The position numbers were made by a program, and so were the translations under genes. Below the pieces are notes generated by a model that did no database searches, was not told the origin of the DNA, and saw only the letters and a list, made by a program, of their open reading frames with translations. 15,578 nt of DNA from Solirubrobacterales bacterium (GTDB lineage Bacteria; Actinomycetota; Thermoleophilia; Solirubrobacterales; 70-9). The stretch lies in assembly GCA_030835185.1 (NCBI GenBank), contig JAUQWL010000124.1, forward strand, positions 1 through 15,578. Direction: 5' to 3'. Below are positions 6,502-14,648 of this stretch, piece after piece (position 1 is the stretch's first letter; every line of letters begins with the position of its first letter).

Positions 6502-7050
6502 ATGAGCAGACCGGAATCCACACCCGACGAATCGGCTTACCTGACAGCGGTGCGCTCGCAGGTTCCCCTCTACGACGAACTCCAGGCGGCGGCAATCGCA
6601 GCGATCCCCTTCGAGCCGGAAAGTGTGCTGGAACTCGGCATCGGGACCGGGCAGACCAGTGCCCGGCTGCTGCAGAGGTACCCCGGCGCGCGGATCACCG
6701 GCCTCGACCGGGATCCGGACATGGTCTTCCGGGCGCGGGAGCAGATCAGCGACGTCAAGCTCGCGCGGATGGAGGACCCCCTGCCGGACGGACCCTGGGA
6801 TCTGGTCATCTCCGTGCTCTCCGTCCACCGCCTCACCGACGAGCAGAAACAGACCCTGTTCCGGCGGGTCAGACAGCAGGCGAAGAGCCTGGTGATCGGC
6901 GACTTCGTCGCCTTGCCGTCGGGCGCCGGCAGGACCGAGGTCCCGGGCACGGCCTATCCCGACACCGCGGAAAAACTCTCCCGCTGGAGCGGAGGCGAAG
7001 TCAAATGGGAAAGCGGCGACCTGGTCGTGGTTACCGCCGACTATCGCTGA
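6502..7050 (+). CDS. Class I SAM-dependent methyltransferase, substrate unknown
   Basis: The only plus-strand gene. 182 residues with a Rossmann methyltransferase fold: SAM-binding motif I SVLELGIGTG (41-50), acidic end of strand 2 at GLDRD (67-71), and DLVISVLSVHRL (100-111) at motif IV, followed by a helix and a motif VI-like VIGDF (131-135). There is no DPPY/NPPY, so base N-methylation of the RsmD type is unlikely. Weak resemblance to CmoA-like or Methyltransf_25 proteins (VPLYDELQ before motif I) does not fix a substrate. The ATG at 6502 is preferred; a GTG at 6463 would add 13 residues. No SD is clear; TACGAT at 6470-6475 could be a -10. Its stop is 3 bases from the sepIVA-like stop on the other strand. 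Confidence 0.85.
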   Translation: MSRPESTPDESAYLTAVRSQVPLYDELQAAAIAAIPFEPESVLELGIGTGQTSARLLQRYPGARITGLDRDPDMVFRAREQISDVKLARMEDPLPDGPWDLVISVLSVHRLTDEQKQTLFRRVRQQAKSLVIGDFVALPSGAGRTEVPGTAYPDTAEKLSRWSGGEVKWESGDLVVVTADYR

Positions 7051-7053
7051 AGA

Positions 7054-7527
7054 TCAGTCCTCGAGTTCGTCGAGCTGCTCTTCGTCCCGCCCGGCGAGCC
7101 GGTCGCGGCCGCGCTGAACGGCTGCGGTGAACTTCTGCAGGTTCACTTCGAGGGTGCTGAGAATCTCGTCGGCGTAATCCTCTGCCCCGAGGCGGATCTC
7201 ACGCTCGCGTGAGCGGGCGTCTTCCACGATCTCGTCGGCGGCCCTTTCGGCCTGCTTGGTGACCTCTTCGTCGGAGACGAGCCTGGCCTGTTGCTCACGG
7301 GCCTCACGCACGACCCTCTCGGCCTCACGCTTGGCTTCCTCGAGCATCTCCTGGCGTTCCTTGACGATCCAGCGGGCCTGCTTGATCTCTTCGGGGATAG
7401 TCGCCCGCATCTGATCGAGCAGGTCGTAGATCTCCTCACGGTCCACCCGCACCTGGTCGGTAAGTGGCACCGGCCGCGCGTTGTGAACGAGGTCGTCGAG
7501 TTTGTCTATGAGGACGAGGACATCCAT
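7054..7527 (-). CDS. sepIVA: SepIVA/DivIVA-like coiled-coil protein
   Basis: 157 residues. The N-terminal part (1-60: LIDKLDDLVHNARPVPLTDQ, then a VDREEIYDLLDQMRATIPEE-type block) matches what I recall of the mycobacterial septation factor SepIVA (…ARGVPMT…, …LELIDDIKDAIPGEL…). The rest (about 55-145) is a long charged helix rich in E, R and A, a predicted coiled coil. There is no signal or membrane segment. DivIVA-domain proteins of this type organise growth and septum sites; function here is inferred. In Mycobacterium sepIVA is next to DUF177 and rnc; here the methyltransferase lies between it and DUF177. The mycobacterial protein is longer (about 245 residues), so the tail is shorter here. 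Coiled-coil annotation such as 'ATP synthase subunit B-like' is a common alternative label. Confidence 0.8.
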   Translation of the reverse strand: MDVLVLIDKLDDLVHNARPVPLTDQVRVDREEIYDLLDQMRATIPEEIKQARWIVKERQEMLEEAKREAERVVREAREQQARLVSDEEVTKQAERAADEIVEDARSREREIRLGAEDYADEILSTLEVNLQKFTAAVQRGRDRLAGRDEEQLDELED

Positions 7528-7537
7528 TGCTCAGGGA

Positions 7538-7543
7538 ACCTTA
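7538..7543 (-). promoter_or_regulatory. Candidate -10 box of the sepIVA-like gene (TAAGGT)
   Basis: TAAGGT fits TAnnnT and ends 10 bases before the ATG. The same bases contain AAGG, which at 11 bases spacing could be a poor ribosome-binding site instead. The surrounding 116-base gap (7528-7643) is less GC-rich than the genes around it and holds an inverted repeat TGTTC-N8-GAACA at 7572-7589 and two copies of CAGGGAAC (7532-7539, 7627-7634), of unknown meaning. Confidence 0.35.
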
Positions 7544-7643
7544 TGCGTCTGGCCGACATCATGCCGGAAAGTGTTCATCTGCTGGAACATTCTGCACGGA
7601 ATCGCCCATTCCTTTTTCGTACCGTCCAGGGAACGCGACGAAA

Positions 7644-8143
<500 letters not shown>

Positions 8144-8147
<4 letters not shown>

Positions 8148-8692
8148 TTTCTTTCGGGAGACGAGGGGTGGACAAGAAATGTAACCAGTGTGCGGCCGTA
8201 ACGGCGCTCCCGGACCGTCTCCAGGGAAGGCAGCTCGAACGGCCGTCCGGCTTCGCTCTCGACCACCACCCTGCCCTCCGGGGCCAGGATCGAACCAAGG
8301 ACGTCGTCGAAACCGGGGGCCGGCTCTGCCGCCCGCCGATAGGGCGGGTCGAGCAGAATCAGGTCGAATTGCCGCCCGCCGCCGCCCGAAGCGGCCCAGG
8401 CCGCAGCGTCTGCCTTGACGAGTTCGACGCGGTCGACCAGTCCGAGGTTGTGGATGTTGCCCATCGCCGGAAGCGTGTCGCGGTCGACCAGTACCGCCTC
8501 GGCGGCGCCGCGGGAAACCGCCTCGATTCCGAGCGCCCCGGTGCCGCAGTAGAGATCCGCGACGCGGGCACCGGCGATGTCACCGAGTGCGGAGAACAGT
8601 GCTTCGCGTACCCGCTCGGGAGTCGGCCGGACCTTCCGCCCCTTCGGCGCGAGCAGCTGCCGGCCGCCGAGTTCGCCTCCGACGACCCTCAC
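8144..8692 (-). CDS. rsmD: 16S rRNA (guanine966-N2)-methyltransferase RsmD
   Basis: Methylates G966 (E. coli numbering) of 16S rRNA in the small-subunit decoding region, using SAM. 182 residues. Family N-terminus MRVVGGELGGRQL and PTPERVREALFSAL (24-37); SAM motif ADLYCGTGALGIEA (45-58); catalytic LILLDPPY (111-118), the amino-methyltransferase DPPY motif. A glycine run (103-106) precedes strand 4. The GTG start (8690-8692) overlaps the recG TGA by 4 bases and the 3' end overlaps coaD by 4 bases, so all three are one coupled unit. Confidence 0.96.
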
Positions 8693-10881
8693 CGGATCGC
8701 CCCGGTCCGGTCGAAACGATGCCTGGCGACCTGGTTCATCGGTCCGAAGACCGGAGCGTCCAGGCCTCCCTCTTCGCCGAGCAGGCGATCGAGGTCCTCA
8801 CGGGCGGATTCCAGCAGTTCGCTGTCGCGGGGCAGCCGGGCCAGCCGGAACCTCGGCAGCCCGCTCTGGCGCGTGCCGGTCACTTCGCCCTCGCCACGCA
8901 TCTCAAGGTCGATTTCGGCCAACCGGAAGCCGTCGGGTTCACTGACCAGGGCGGAAAGCCGACGTTGGGCGGTAGGACTGCCGGACGAACTCATCAGCAG
9001 GCAGCATCCACCAAACTCACCCCGGCCGACCCTTCCCCTCAGCTGGTGAAGCTGCGAGAGCCCGAAGCGCTCGGCTCCTTCGATCACCATCACGGTCGCG
9101 TTCGGCACGTCGATGCCGACCTCGATCACCGTGGTGGCGACGAGAACGTCTGTCTTCCCCGACTCGAACGCACTCATCGCGACCTGCTTGCGTTCAGCCG
9201 ACATGCGGCCGTGGATCAGACCCACCTCGAGGTCGGCGAACTCGCCGTTCCGGAGCCGCTCGGCTTCGGCTCCAGCCGCCCGGGCCTGGATCTTCTCCGA
9301 CTCCTCGACCAGCGGGCAGACGACGAACGCCTGCCGGCCCCTGGCGACCTCTGCCCTGACTTCCTGAAAGGCCTCAGCCCGATCGGCCTCATCGACCAGC
9401 CTGGTCTCGACAGACCGCCGGCCGGAGGGGAGCTGCCTGATCGCGGTGACTTCGAGATCGCCGTAGGAGGTGAGCGAAAGCGTCCTCGGGATCGGCGTTG
9501 CCGAAAGATGAAGCACGTGGGCGCGTTCGCCGCGGGGCGCCTTACGGTCGAGGCGATCGCGTTGCCTGACGCCGAAACGGTGTTCCTCGTCGATCACGCA
9601 CAGGCTCAGACCGCCGAACTCGACCGGTTTCTCGAGCAGGGCGTGGGTGCCGATCACGATCGACGGCTCCCCGGAGGCAAGGGAAGCAAGCACCCGCTCG
9701 CGCTCGGCGGGAGAACTCGAACCGGTGAGGACTCCCACCTTGACGCTGCTGCCCCGGAGCAGGCGGGAGACGGTCGAGACGTGCTGGTCGGCAAGGACCT
9801 CGGTCGGCGCCATCAGGGCGGCCTGCCGGCCCGACTCGACGGCACGCAGCATCGCCCAGATGGCGATCACGGTCTTTCCCGACCCGACCTCGCCCATCAG
9901 CAGCCGCCGCATCGGATGCGGCCGGCCGATGTCGGCTCCGATCTGCTCGATCCCTGCCCGTTGGTCATCTGTCAACCTGAAAGGCAGTTGCTCGAGCCAG
10001 CCGGCCGAGATCGCCGGAATGCCGTCGATCGCAGTGGCCCGTTCCCGGCGTAGGCTGCCGTTGCTGCGTAGCCCGGCCAGCACCACCTGGTGAAGGAACA
10101 GTTCCTCGTAGGCAAGCCGCCTTCTGGCGATTGCCGAGCTTTCCTGGCTGCTCGGGAAATGGGCCTCGCGGATGGCGTCTGAGGCTGCAGGCAAGCGTCG
10201 ACCCGCAAGCAGCCGCGAGGGCAGCGGATCACCGAGGTCGCCCGCCGCCTGGCAGGCCTGCCAGACCCAGCGCCGCCATCTGGCCGGACCGATCTCGCCG
10301 CCGGCTGAGTGCCTCGCCCGCGGCGCTTCGTCCTCGAGCCCGGGAGGACGCGGCGGTCCGCACGCCGCCGTGGTCACGGTGTCGTCATCGATCAACTGAT
10401 GGTCCGAAACCACGAAACCCTTCTTCTCCAGCCGGCCTTCGAGGATGAGCGAGCGGCCCGGTACGAGCTGGTCGAGGACCCAGTGGCGATTGAACCAGAC
10501 CGCCTTGCGACGACCCGAATCGTCAACGACGATCGCCTCGACCACACTGAGACCGCGACGCCGGACACGCACCCGGCGCGACGAAGCGACTTCGACCCGC
10601 ACCGACGCCTGCTCTCGCGGCTGAAGGTCGCCCAGGAGGCGTCTGTCCGGAGCGTCGGCGTAGGTACCGGGGAGTCGCCAGAGGAGGTCGTTGATCGTTT
10701 TGACGCCGGCTTCGGCGGCAAGTCCTTCGTAGGTCGGCCCGACGCCGCGAAGAGCCGAGAGCGGGCGTTCGAAAGCATCCGCACGGGGCCACCTGACCGG
10801 GGCCGAGAGCAGGCCCTCGCGCCCGGACGGGTCGCCGCCCGCAAAAGGCGGCGGCGCTATTGGCCGGCCAGCAGCCACCAC
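8689..10881 (-). CDS. recG: ATP-dependent DNA helicase RecG
   Basis: Branch-migration helicase that remodels stalled replication forks and recombination intermediates. 730 residues from the GTG at 10879-10881. N-terminal wedge/OB domain (about 40-165, PLSALRGVGP at 40-49); helicase domain 1 with Walker A GEVGSGKT (330-337), TEVLADQH (360-367) and DEEH (431-434; usually DEQH); SATPIPRT (460-467); domain 2 with HGRM (557-560), QLRGRVGRG (613-621) and the RecG TRG motif with DLEMRGEGEVTGTRQSGLP (658-676). The linker between wedge and helicase (about 165-235) is unusually Pro/Arg-rich and poorly conserved. The start is uncertain: TTG 10884, GTG 10881 or GTG 10878, all overlapping the end of fakA. 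No other in-frame start precedes the wedge. Confidence 0.96.
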   Translation of the reverse strand: MVAAGRPIAPPPFAGGDPSGREGLLSAPVRWPRADAFERPLSALRGVGPTYEGLAAEAGVKTINDLLWRLPGTYADAPDRRLLGDLQPREQASVRVEVASSRRVRVRRRGLSVVEAIVVDDSGRRKAVWFNRHWVLDQLVPGRSLILEGRLEKKGFVVSDHQLIDDDTVTTAACGPPRPPGLEDEAPRARHSAGGEIGPARWRRWVWQACQAAGDLGDPLPSRLLAGRRLPAASDAIREAHFPSSQESSAIARRRLAYEELFLHQVVLAGLRSNGSLRRERATAIDGIPAISAGWLEQLPFRLTDDQRAGIEQIGADIGRPHPMRRLLMGEVGSGKTVIAIWAMLRAVESGRQAALMAPTEVLADQHVSTVSRLLRGSSVKVGVLTGSSSPAERERVLASLASGEPSIVIGTHALLEKPVEFGGLSLCVIDEEHRFGVRQRDRLDRKAPRGERAHVLHLSATPIPRTLSLTSYGDLEVTAIRQLPSGRRSVETRLVDEADRAEAFQEVRAEVARGRQAFVVCPLVEESEKIQARAAGAEAERLRNGEFADLEVGLIHGRMSAERKQVAMSAFESGKTDVLVATTVIEVGIDVPNATVMVIEGAERFGLSQLHQLRGRVGRGEFGGCCLLMSSSGSPTAQRRLSALVSEPDGFRLAEIDLEMRGEGEVTGTRQSGLPRFRLARLPRDSELLESAREDLDRLLGEEGGLDAPVFGPMNQVARHRFDRTGAIR

Positions 10882-12491
10882 CAACTCGGCTGCCCACCTT
10901 CATGGACTTCGAGTTCGATCCCTTCAGGCGCGTGGCTCGGAACCTCCCCGAGGGGGATCGGGGCCCCTTCACCGGCGATCACAGTGACGATTTCCGCATC
11001 TGCGGCCAGGTTCTCGATCATCGCGGCCAGGGTGGAACCCGCTCCCCCCCAGGCGACAATCCGGTCTCCGACGAATCCGACAGCGTCACCGCGACGAAAA
11101 CGTCCGGCGGCGTCGTCGCGTCCCGCCGGCGCGACTCCCCCGGCCGTCACCTCTCCGATCGCACCCTCGAGGCGCATCCGGTTCTCCTCCCCCGGCAGTT
11201 CGGGATCGAACTCGACCAGTGCGAGCAGTCCCTCCTGCTGAGTCCCCGTGGGAACCACGACCGAGTTCTTCTCGGAGAGTTCGCAGGCACGTTCGGCCGC
11301 CATGATCACGTTCGAGGAACTCGGCAGGACGATGACGTCCTCGGTCGGCACTTCGCGGATTCCCGCCAGCAGCTCGGCCGTAGAGGGGTTGAGCGTCTCT
11401 CCGCCCCTGACCACCAGTGCTCCCATACTGTCGAACAGCTCTTCGAGGCCGCCGCCGGCCGCGACCACCACGACTCCCGTCCGGTGGCCGGCCATCCGCG
11501 CTTCGCGCTCGGCGACCTGCTTTCGCATGTCGGCAACATCGAGGTTGGTCACATCTCCGGCCGAAGAAAACACCCCCATTGCCGATTCGGGGTCGTCGGT
11601 GTGGACGTGGACCTTGAGCGTTGCCTGATCCCCGACCACGAGGACAGAGTCTCCGATCTGCTCCAGAGAGCCGACGAAGTCCCGGCCGACCAGCCCGGAT
11701 CCGGAAACGATGAAGTTGGTGCAGTACTGAAACTTGCTGTCCCCGTGATGCGGCTGGCTCAACCTGGCCGGTTCGTAATGCTCGATCACCGGCAGATCGG
11801 CATCATCGCCACGCAGGGCGGCAAGGACCCCCGCCAGGATAAGTACCAGCCCGTATCCACCGGCATCGACGACGCCGGCCTCGGCCAGCACATCGAGTTG
11901 CTGCGGCGTGCGCTCGACAGCCTTTCGGCCGTCCGTGATCGCCTGTTCGATCACGTCAGCCAGCAGTTCGTCCTGCTGCTCGGCGGTGGCGTCGGGACTG
12001 AGACGGGTGCGATCGGCGTCGACGTGGGCCAACTGGCGCGAAATCGAGTGTGCCATCTCCCTGAAGACGGTCAGCATCGTTCCCTCGGCCGGCTCCCTGA
12101 CCGAAGCATAGGCGGCGTCGGCGGCCCTGCCGAAGGCCGACGCGACGAGCACAGGATCGACCAGCTCGCCCGGTCGGGAAGCAAGCTCTTCGGCCGCGCC
12201 GCGCACGATCTGGCTGAGGATGACCCCGGAGTTGCCGCGAGCCCCCATCAGGGCGGCCCGGGCGAGTGCCGAGACGAGTTCGGTCCGGCCGATCTCGTCC
12301 AGCGAGCGGCCGTCGTCGAGCCGGTCGAGCTCCTCCATCACGGCCCGCATGGTCAGGGCCATGTTCTCCCCGGTGTCGCCGTCTGCGACCGGATAGACGT
12401 TGAGGTCGTTCACCTCCTGACGACGCGCCTCCAGGGAGCCGTAGGCAGACGCGACCACACGCCTGAACCGTTCGATGCTTGGATCAGCCAC
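10857..12491 (-). CDS. fakA: Fatty acid kinase subunit FakA (DAK2/YloV family)
   Basis: FakA is the ATP-binding subunit that phosphorylates FakB-bound fatty acids to acyl-phosphate, which enters phospholipid synthesis via PlsY or is turned into acyl-ACP by PlsX. 544 residues, normal length. DhaL-type kinase domain (1-230): NVYPVADGDTGENM (31-44, with metal-binding D37 and D39), ARGNSGVILSQ (84-94), VVDAGGYGL (207-215). Middle domain with YCTNF (256-260) and KVHVHTDDP (293-301), the Cys/His set thought to bind zinc. C-terminal domain: VLPSSSNVIMAAERA (388-402), VPTGTQQEGLLAL (413-425) and end EVHEGGQP. GTG start (12489-12491), no SD, -10-like box 10 bases upstream. No fakB is in the window. 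Function follows the family; many annotations say only 'DAK2 domain protein'. Confidence 0.93.
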   Translation of the reverse strand: MADPSIERFRRVVASAYGSLEARRQEVNDLNVYPVADGDTGENMALTMRAVMEELDRLDDGRSLDEIGRTELVSALARAALMGARGNSGVILSQIVRGAAEELASRPGELVDPVLVASAFGRAADAAYASVREPAEGTMLTVFREMAHSISRQLAHVDADRTRLSPDATAEQQDELLADVIEQAITDGRKAVERTPQQLDVLAEAGVVDAGGYGLVLILAGVLAALRGDDADLPVIEHYEPARLSQPHHGDSKFQYCTNFIVSGSGLVGRDFVGSLEQIGDSVLVVGDQATLKVHVHTDDPESAMGVFSSAGDVTNLDVADMRKQVAEREARMAGHRTGVVVVAAGGGLEELFDSMGALVVRGGETLNPSTAELLAGIREVPTEDVIVLPSSSNVIMAAERACELSEKNSVVVPTGTQQEGLLALVEFDPELPGEENRMRLEGAIGEVTAGGVAPAGRDDAAGRFRRGDAVGFVGDRIVAWGGAGSTLAAMIENLAADAEIVTVIAGEGAPIPLGEVPSHAPEGIELEVHEGGQPSWWWLLAGQ

Positions 12492-12501
12492 GGTCGGCGA
12501 G

Positions 12502-12507
12502 CTTATA
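12502..12507 (-). promoter_or_regulatory. Candidate -10 box of fakA (TATAAG)
   Basis: TATAAG, one base from TATAAT, lies in the 35-base gap between rpmB and fakA and ends 10 bases before the fakA GTG. No SD is present, so a nearly leaderless mRNA is possible. Any -35 would fall in the 3' end of rpmB; none is convincing. fakA could also be read through from rpmB. Confidence 0.4.
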
Positions 12508-12526
12508 GGTCACACGGGACGCCGGA

Positions 12527-12718
12527 TCAGGCGGCTTTGCTGACCTTGTTCGCCTTGAGACAGCGGGTGCAGACGTTGACCCGCTTGCGCGAGCCGTCTT
12601 CGACGATGCGGACCTTCTGGAGGTTCGCATTGAACCGGCGCCGGGTGGCGATCATCGAGTGGCTTCGAGAGTTCCCGAAGGCCGGTCCCTTGCCGCAGGT
12701 GTGACATACGCGTGCCAT
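12527..12718 (-). CDS. rpmB: 50S ribosomal protein L28, zinc-ribbon form
   Basis: Large-subunit ribosomal protein. 63 residues, MARVCHTCGKGPAFGNSRSHS followed after a gap by RRRFNANLQKVRI, the family pattern. Two cysteine pairs (C5/C8 and C50/C53) make this the zinc-binding version. The ATG at 12716-12718 is the only sensible start. The stop is 35 bases before fakA. The rpmB-DAK-recG order recurs in Actinomycetota and Bacillota. Confidence 0.97.
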   Translation of the reverse strand: MARVCHTCGKGPAFGNSRSHSMIATRRRFNANLQKVRIVEDGSRKRVNVCTRCLKANKVSKAA

Positions 12719-12728
12719 TGGACGGAGG

Positions 12729-12734
12729 ATCCTA
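12729..12734 (-). promoter_or_regulatory. Candidate -10 box of rpmB (TAGGAT)
   Basis: TAGGAT fits TAnnnT and ends 10 bases before the rpmB ATG, in the 77-base gap after ribH. It would separate the rpmB-fakA-recG-rsmD-coaD unit from the rib operon. No strong -35 is seen. AGGA within the box could act as a distant ribosome-binding site (11 bases spacing), so the two readings compete. Confidence 0.45.
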
Positions 12735-12795
12735 GCCGATACCGGCCGAAGACGGTCCGGACGCTTTCCCGGGCCGGCCGGCGAGGCGCCGCGAC

Positions 12796-13260
12796 TCAGT
12801 CGAGCAGTTCGCTGCGGATCTCGTTCATCCGCAGTACGGCACGGGCGGCGCTGGCACCCTGATCCCGCTTGCCACCGCCGGTTCGTGCCAGAGCCTGTTC
12901 CATATTCTCAACCGTCAGTACGCCGAAGCCGCAGGGGATGCCGGTTTCGAGCTGGACGTTCTGTATGCCCCGGGCGGCCTCTCCACAGACGAAGTCGTAG
13001 TGGTCGGTTTCCCCGCGAATCACCGCGCCGAGGCAGGCAACGCCGGAAAAACGGCCGGAGGTCGCACAGTAATGCGCCGCCAGTGGCAGCTCGAATGCCC
13101 CCGGCACTTCGAAGATCTCGATCTCGTCTTCCCTTACGCCGGCCGCCTGGAACTCGGCCTTCGCCCCGGCGATCAACCGCCCGGCGAGGTCTTCGTAGAA
13201 GCTGCCGATGCAGATCGCGTAGCGGCCGTCGACTGCGGGTTCAGTTGCGGCTTCGTCCAC
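12796..13260 (-). CDS. ribH: 6,7-dimethyl-8-ribityllumazine synthase
   Basis: Joins 5-amino-6-ribitylaminouracil with 3,4-dihydroxy-2-butanone 4-phosphate to give the lumazine precursor of riboflavin; usually forms 60-mer or pentameric assemblies. 154 residues. F21 stacking residue in GSFYEDLAG, VPGAFELPL (52-60), LGAVIRGETDHYDFV (77-91) with catalytic-site H87, and CGFGVLTVENMEQALAR (110-126). GTG start (13258-13260) with AGGTG 7 bases upstream, overlapping the ribBA stop region; the gap is 11 bases. Last gene of the rib operon; no clear terminator follows. Confidence 0.97.
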   Translation of the reverse strand: MDEAATEPAVDGRYAICIGSFYEDLAGRLIAGAKAEFQAAGVREDEIEIFEVPGAFELPLAAHYCATSGRFSGVACLGAVIRGETDHYDFVCGEAARGIQNVQLETGIPCGFGVLTVENMEQALARTGGGKRDQGASAARAVLRMNEIRSELLD

Positions 13261-13271
13261 GGGTCCGCACC

Positions 13272-14642
13272 TCAGACGGCTTCCGGGCCGTCGCCGGTGA
13301 GATCGCCGCGACGCCCGGGCCTTTGATGATCCTCGAGCCGGCTGCGGTCGCTCACCTGCTCGTCGTGGATCATCTCCTCGTCGAGAGCCAGGCCCTGGTG
13401 ATGGAGGATGTGGCCCATCCGGTCGCGTTTGGCGCGCAGGTAAGTCTCGTTGTGGAGATTCGGAGGCGCCTCGATTTTGATCTGTTCGGTCACGCGCAGG
13501 CCGTGCCCTTCGAGGCCGATGATCTTCTTCGGGTTGTTGGTCAGGATGCGGATGTCATGGAGACCGAGGTCGCGGAGGATCTGAGCGCCGATCCCGTAGT
13601 CGCGCAGGTCTGCCGGAAGACCGAGCTCGAGGTTGGCGTCGACCGTGTCGAGTCCCTCCTCCTGAAGCTTGTAGGCACGGAGCTTGTTCAGCAGTCCGAT
13701 TCCGCGACCCTCCTGGGAGAGGTAGAGCAGGACGCCCTTGCCCTCCTCTTCGATCATCGCCATCGCTGCGGTCAGTTGCTCGCCGCAGTCGCAGCGCATG
13801 CTGTGGAAGACATCCCCGGTAAGGCATTCGCTGTGGACGCGGACCAGAATCGGCTCACCGGTATCGACTTCGCCCTTGACCATCGCCACGTGGTGCTTGT
13901 CGTCGACCAGCGAGCGGTAGCCGACAGCGCGGAAGTCTCCGAAGGAGGTCGGCAGGGCGGTCGAGACCACCCTTTCGACCAGTTTCTCGTTCTCACGCCG
14001 GTAGCTGATCAGATCGGCGATCGTGATCATCTTCAGATCGTGCTGGACGGCGTAGCGGGTGAGGTCGCCGACCCGGGCCATCGTGCCGTCTTCGTTCATG
14101 ACTTCACAGATCACGCCGGACGGGTTGAGCCCCGCGAGTCGGGCCAGGTCGACGCTCGCCTCGGTGTGGCCGGTGCGCTCGAGCACTCCGCCCTCCTTGG
14201 CTTTCAGCGGGAAGACGTGACCGGGCACGACGATGTCGCGCGGGCCGGCGTCGGGATCGATCGCCACTTGGATCGTCTGGGAGCGGTCAGCGGCCGAGAT
14301 ACCGGTCGTCACTCCCTCGGCGGCCTCGATCGAGACGGTGAAGGCTGTCTCCAGCGGTGCTTCGTTCTTGGCGGTCATCAGGCTGAGACCGAGCTGGTCG
14401 CAGCGCTGCGGGGTGAGTGCGAGACAGATCAGCCCCCGCCCTTCCTTGGCCATGAAGTTGATTGCCTCGGGGGTGACGAACTGGGCGGCCATGACCAGGT
14501 CGCCCTCATTCTCACGGTCCTCGTCGTCGGTGACGACGACCATGCGGCCGCGGCGGATGTCCTCCAGGGCCGCTTCGATCGTGTCGAACGGGGACTCCTC
14601 TTCGGTCACCGCGCCGGACTGCTGTCGCTCACTGCTGGACAT
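13272..14642 (-). CDS. ribBA: Bifunctional 3,4-DHBP synthase / GTP cyclohydrolase II
   Basis: Supplies both precursors of riboflavin: the N-terminal RibB half makes 3,4-dihydroxy-2-butanone 4-phosphate from ribulose 5-phosphate, the C-terminal RibA half opens GTP. 456 residues. RibB half about 18-218: VVVTDDEDRENEGDL (35-49), RTGHTEASVDLA (156-167), MNEDGTMAR (182-190). RibA half about 222-415: zinc ligands C273, C284, C286 in SECLTGDVFHSMRCDCGEQ, then YLSQEGRGIGLLNKLRAYKLQ (307-327) and DLRDYGIGAQIL (345-356). Both active sites look complete. An extra 40-residue charged tail follows the RibA core. ATG start 6 bases after ribE. Confidence 0.97.
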   Translation of the reverse strand: MSSSERQQSGAVTEEESPFDTIEAALEDIRRGRMVVVTDDEDRENEGDLVMAAQFVTPEAINFMAKEGRGLICLALTPQRCDQLGLSLMTAKNEAPLETAFTVSIEAAEGVTTGISAADRSQTIQVAIDPDAGPRDIVVPGHVFPLKAKEGGVLERTGHTEASVDLARLAGLNPSGVICEVMNEDGTMARVGDLTRYAVQHDLKMITIADLISYRRENEKLVERVVSTALPTSFGDFRAVGYRSLVDDKHHVAMVKGEVDTGEPILVRVHSECLTGDVFHSMRCDCGEQLTAAMAMIEEEGKGVLLYLSQEGRGIGLLNKLRAYKLQEEGLDTVDANLELGLPADLRDYGIGAQILRDLGLHDIRILTNNPKKIIGLEGHGLRVTEQIKIEAPPNLHNETYLRAKRDRMGHILHHQGLALDEEMIHDEQVSDRSRLEDHQRPGRRGDLTGDGPEAV

Positions 14643-14648
14643 CCTGTT

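Noticed and set aside
6443..6595. Upstream extension of DUF177 to a start at 6595
   Set aside because: It would overlap the methyltransferase 5' end and adds unconserved sequence. The ATG at 6442 has a good ribosome-binding site and gives the normal family start.
7598..7617. Plus-strand hairpin GGAAT-CGCCC-ATTCC followed by five T as terminator for the methyltransferase
   Set aside because: The stem is only 5 bp and AT-rich, and it lies about 550 bases beyond the methyltransferase stop, across another gene. It may be chance, though it cannot be excluded.
9580..9600. RecG DEEH instead of DEQH as a sign of a lost activity
   Set aside because: DExH variation at this position is tolerated in superfamily 2 helicases, and all other motifs are intact, so this is not worth a separate finding.
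12719..12795. Terminator after ribH
   Set aside because: The gap has several GC-rich palindromes (GCCGGCCGGC and similar) but no stem followed by a T-tract. I could not support a terminator call.
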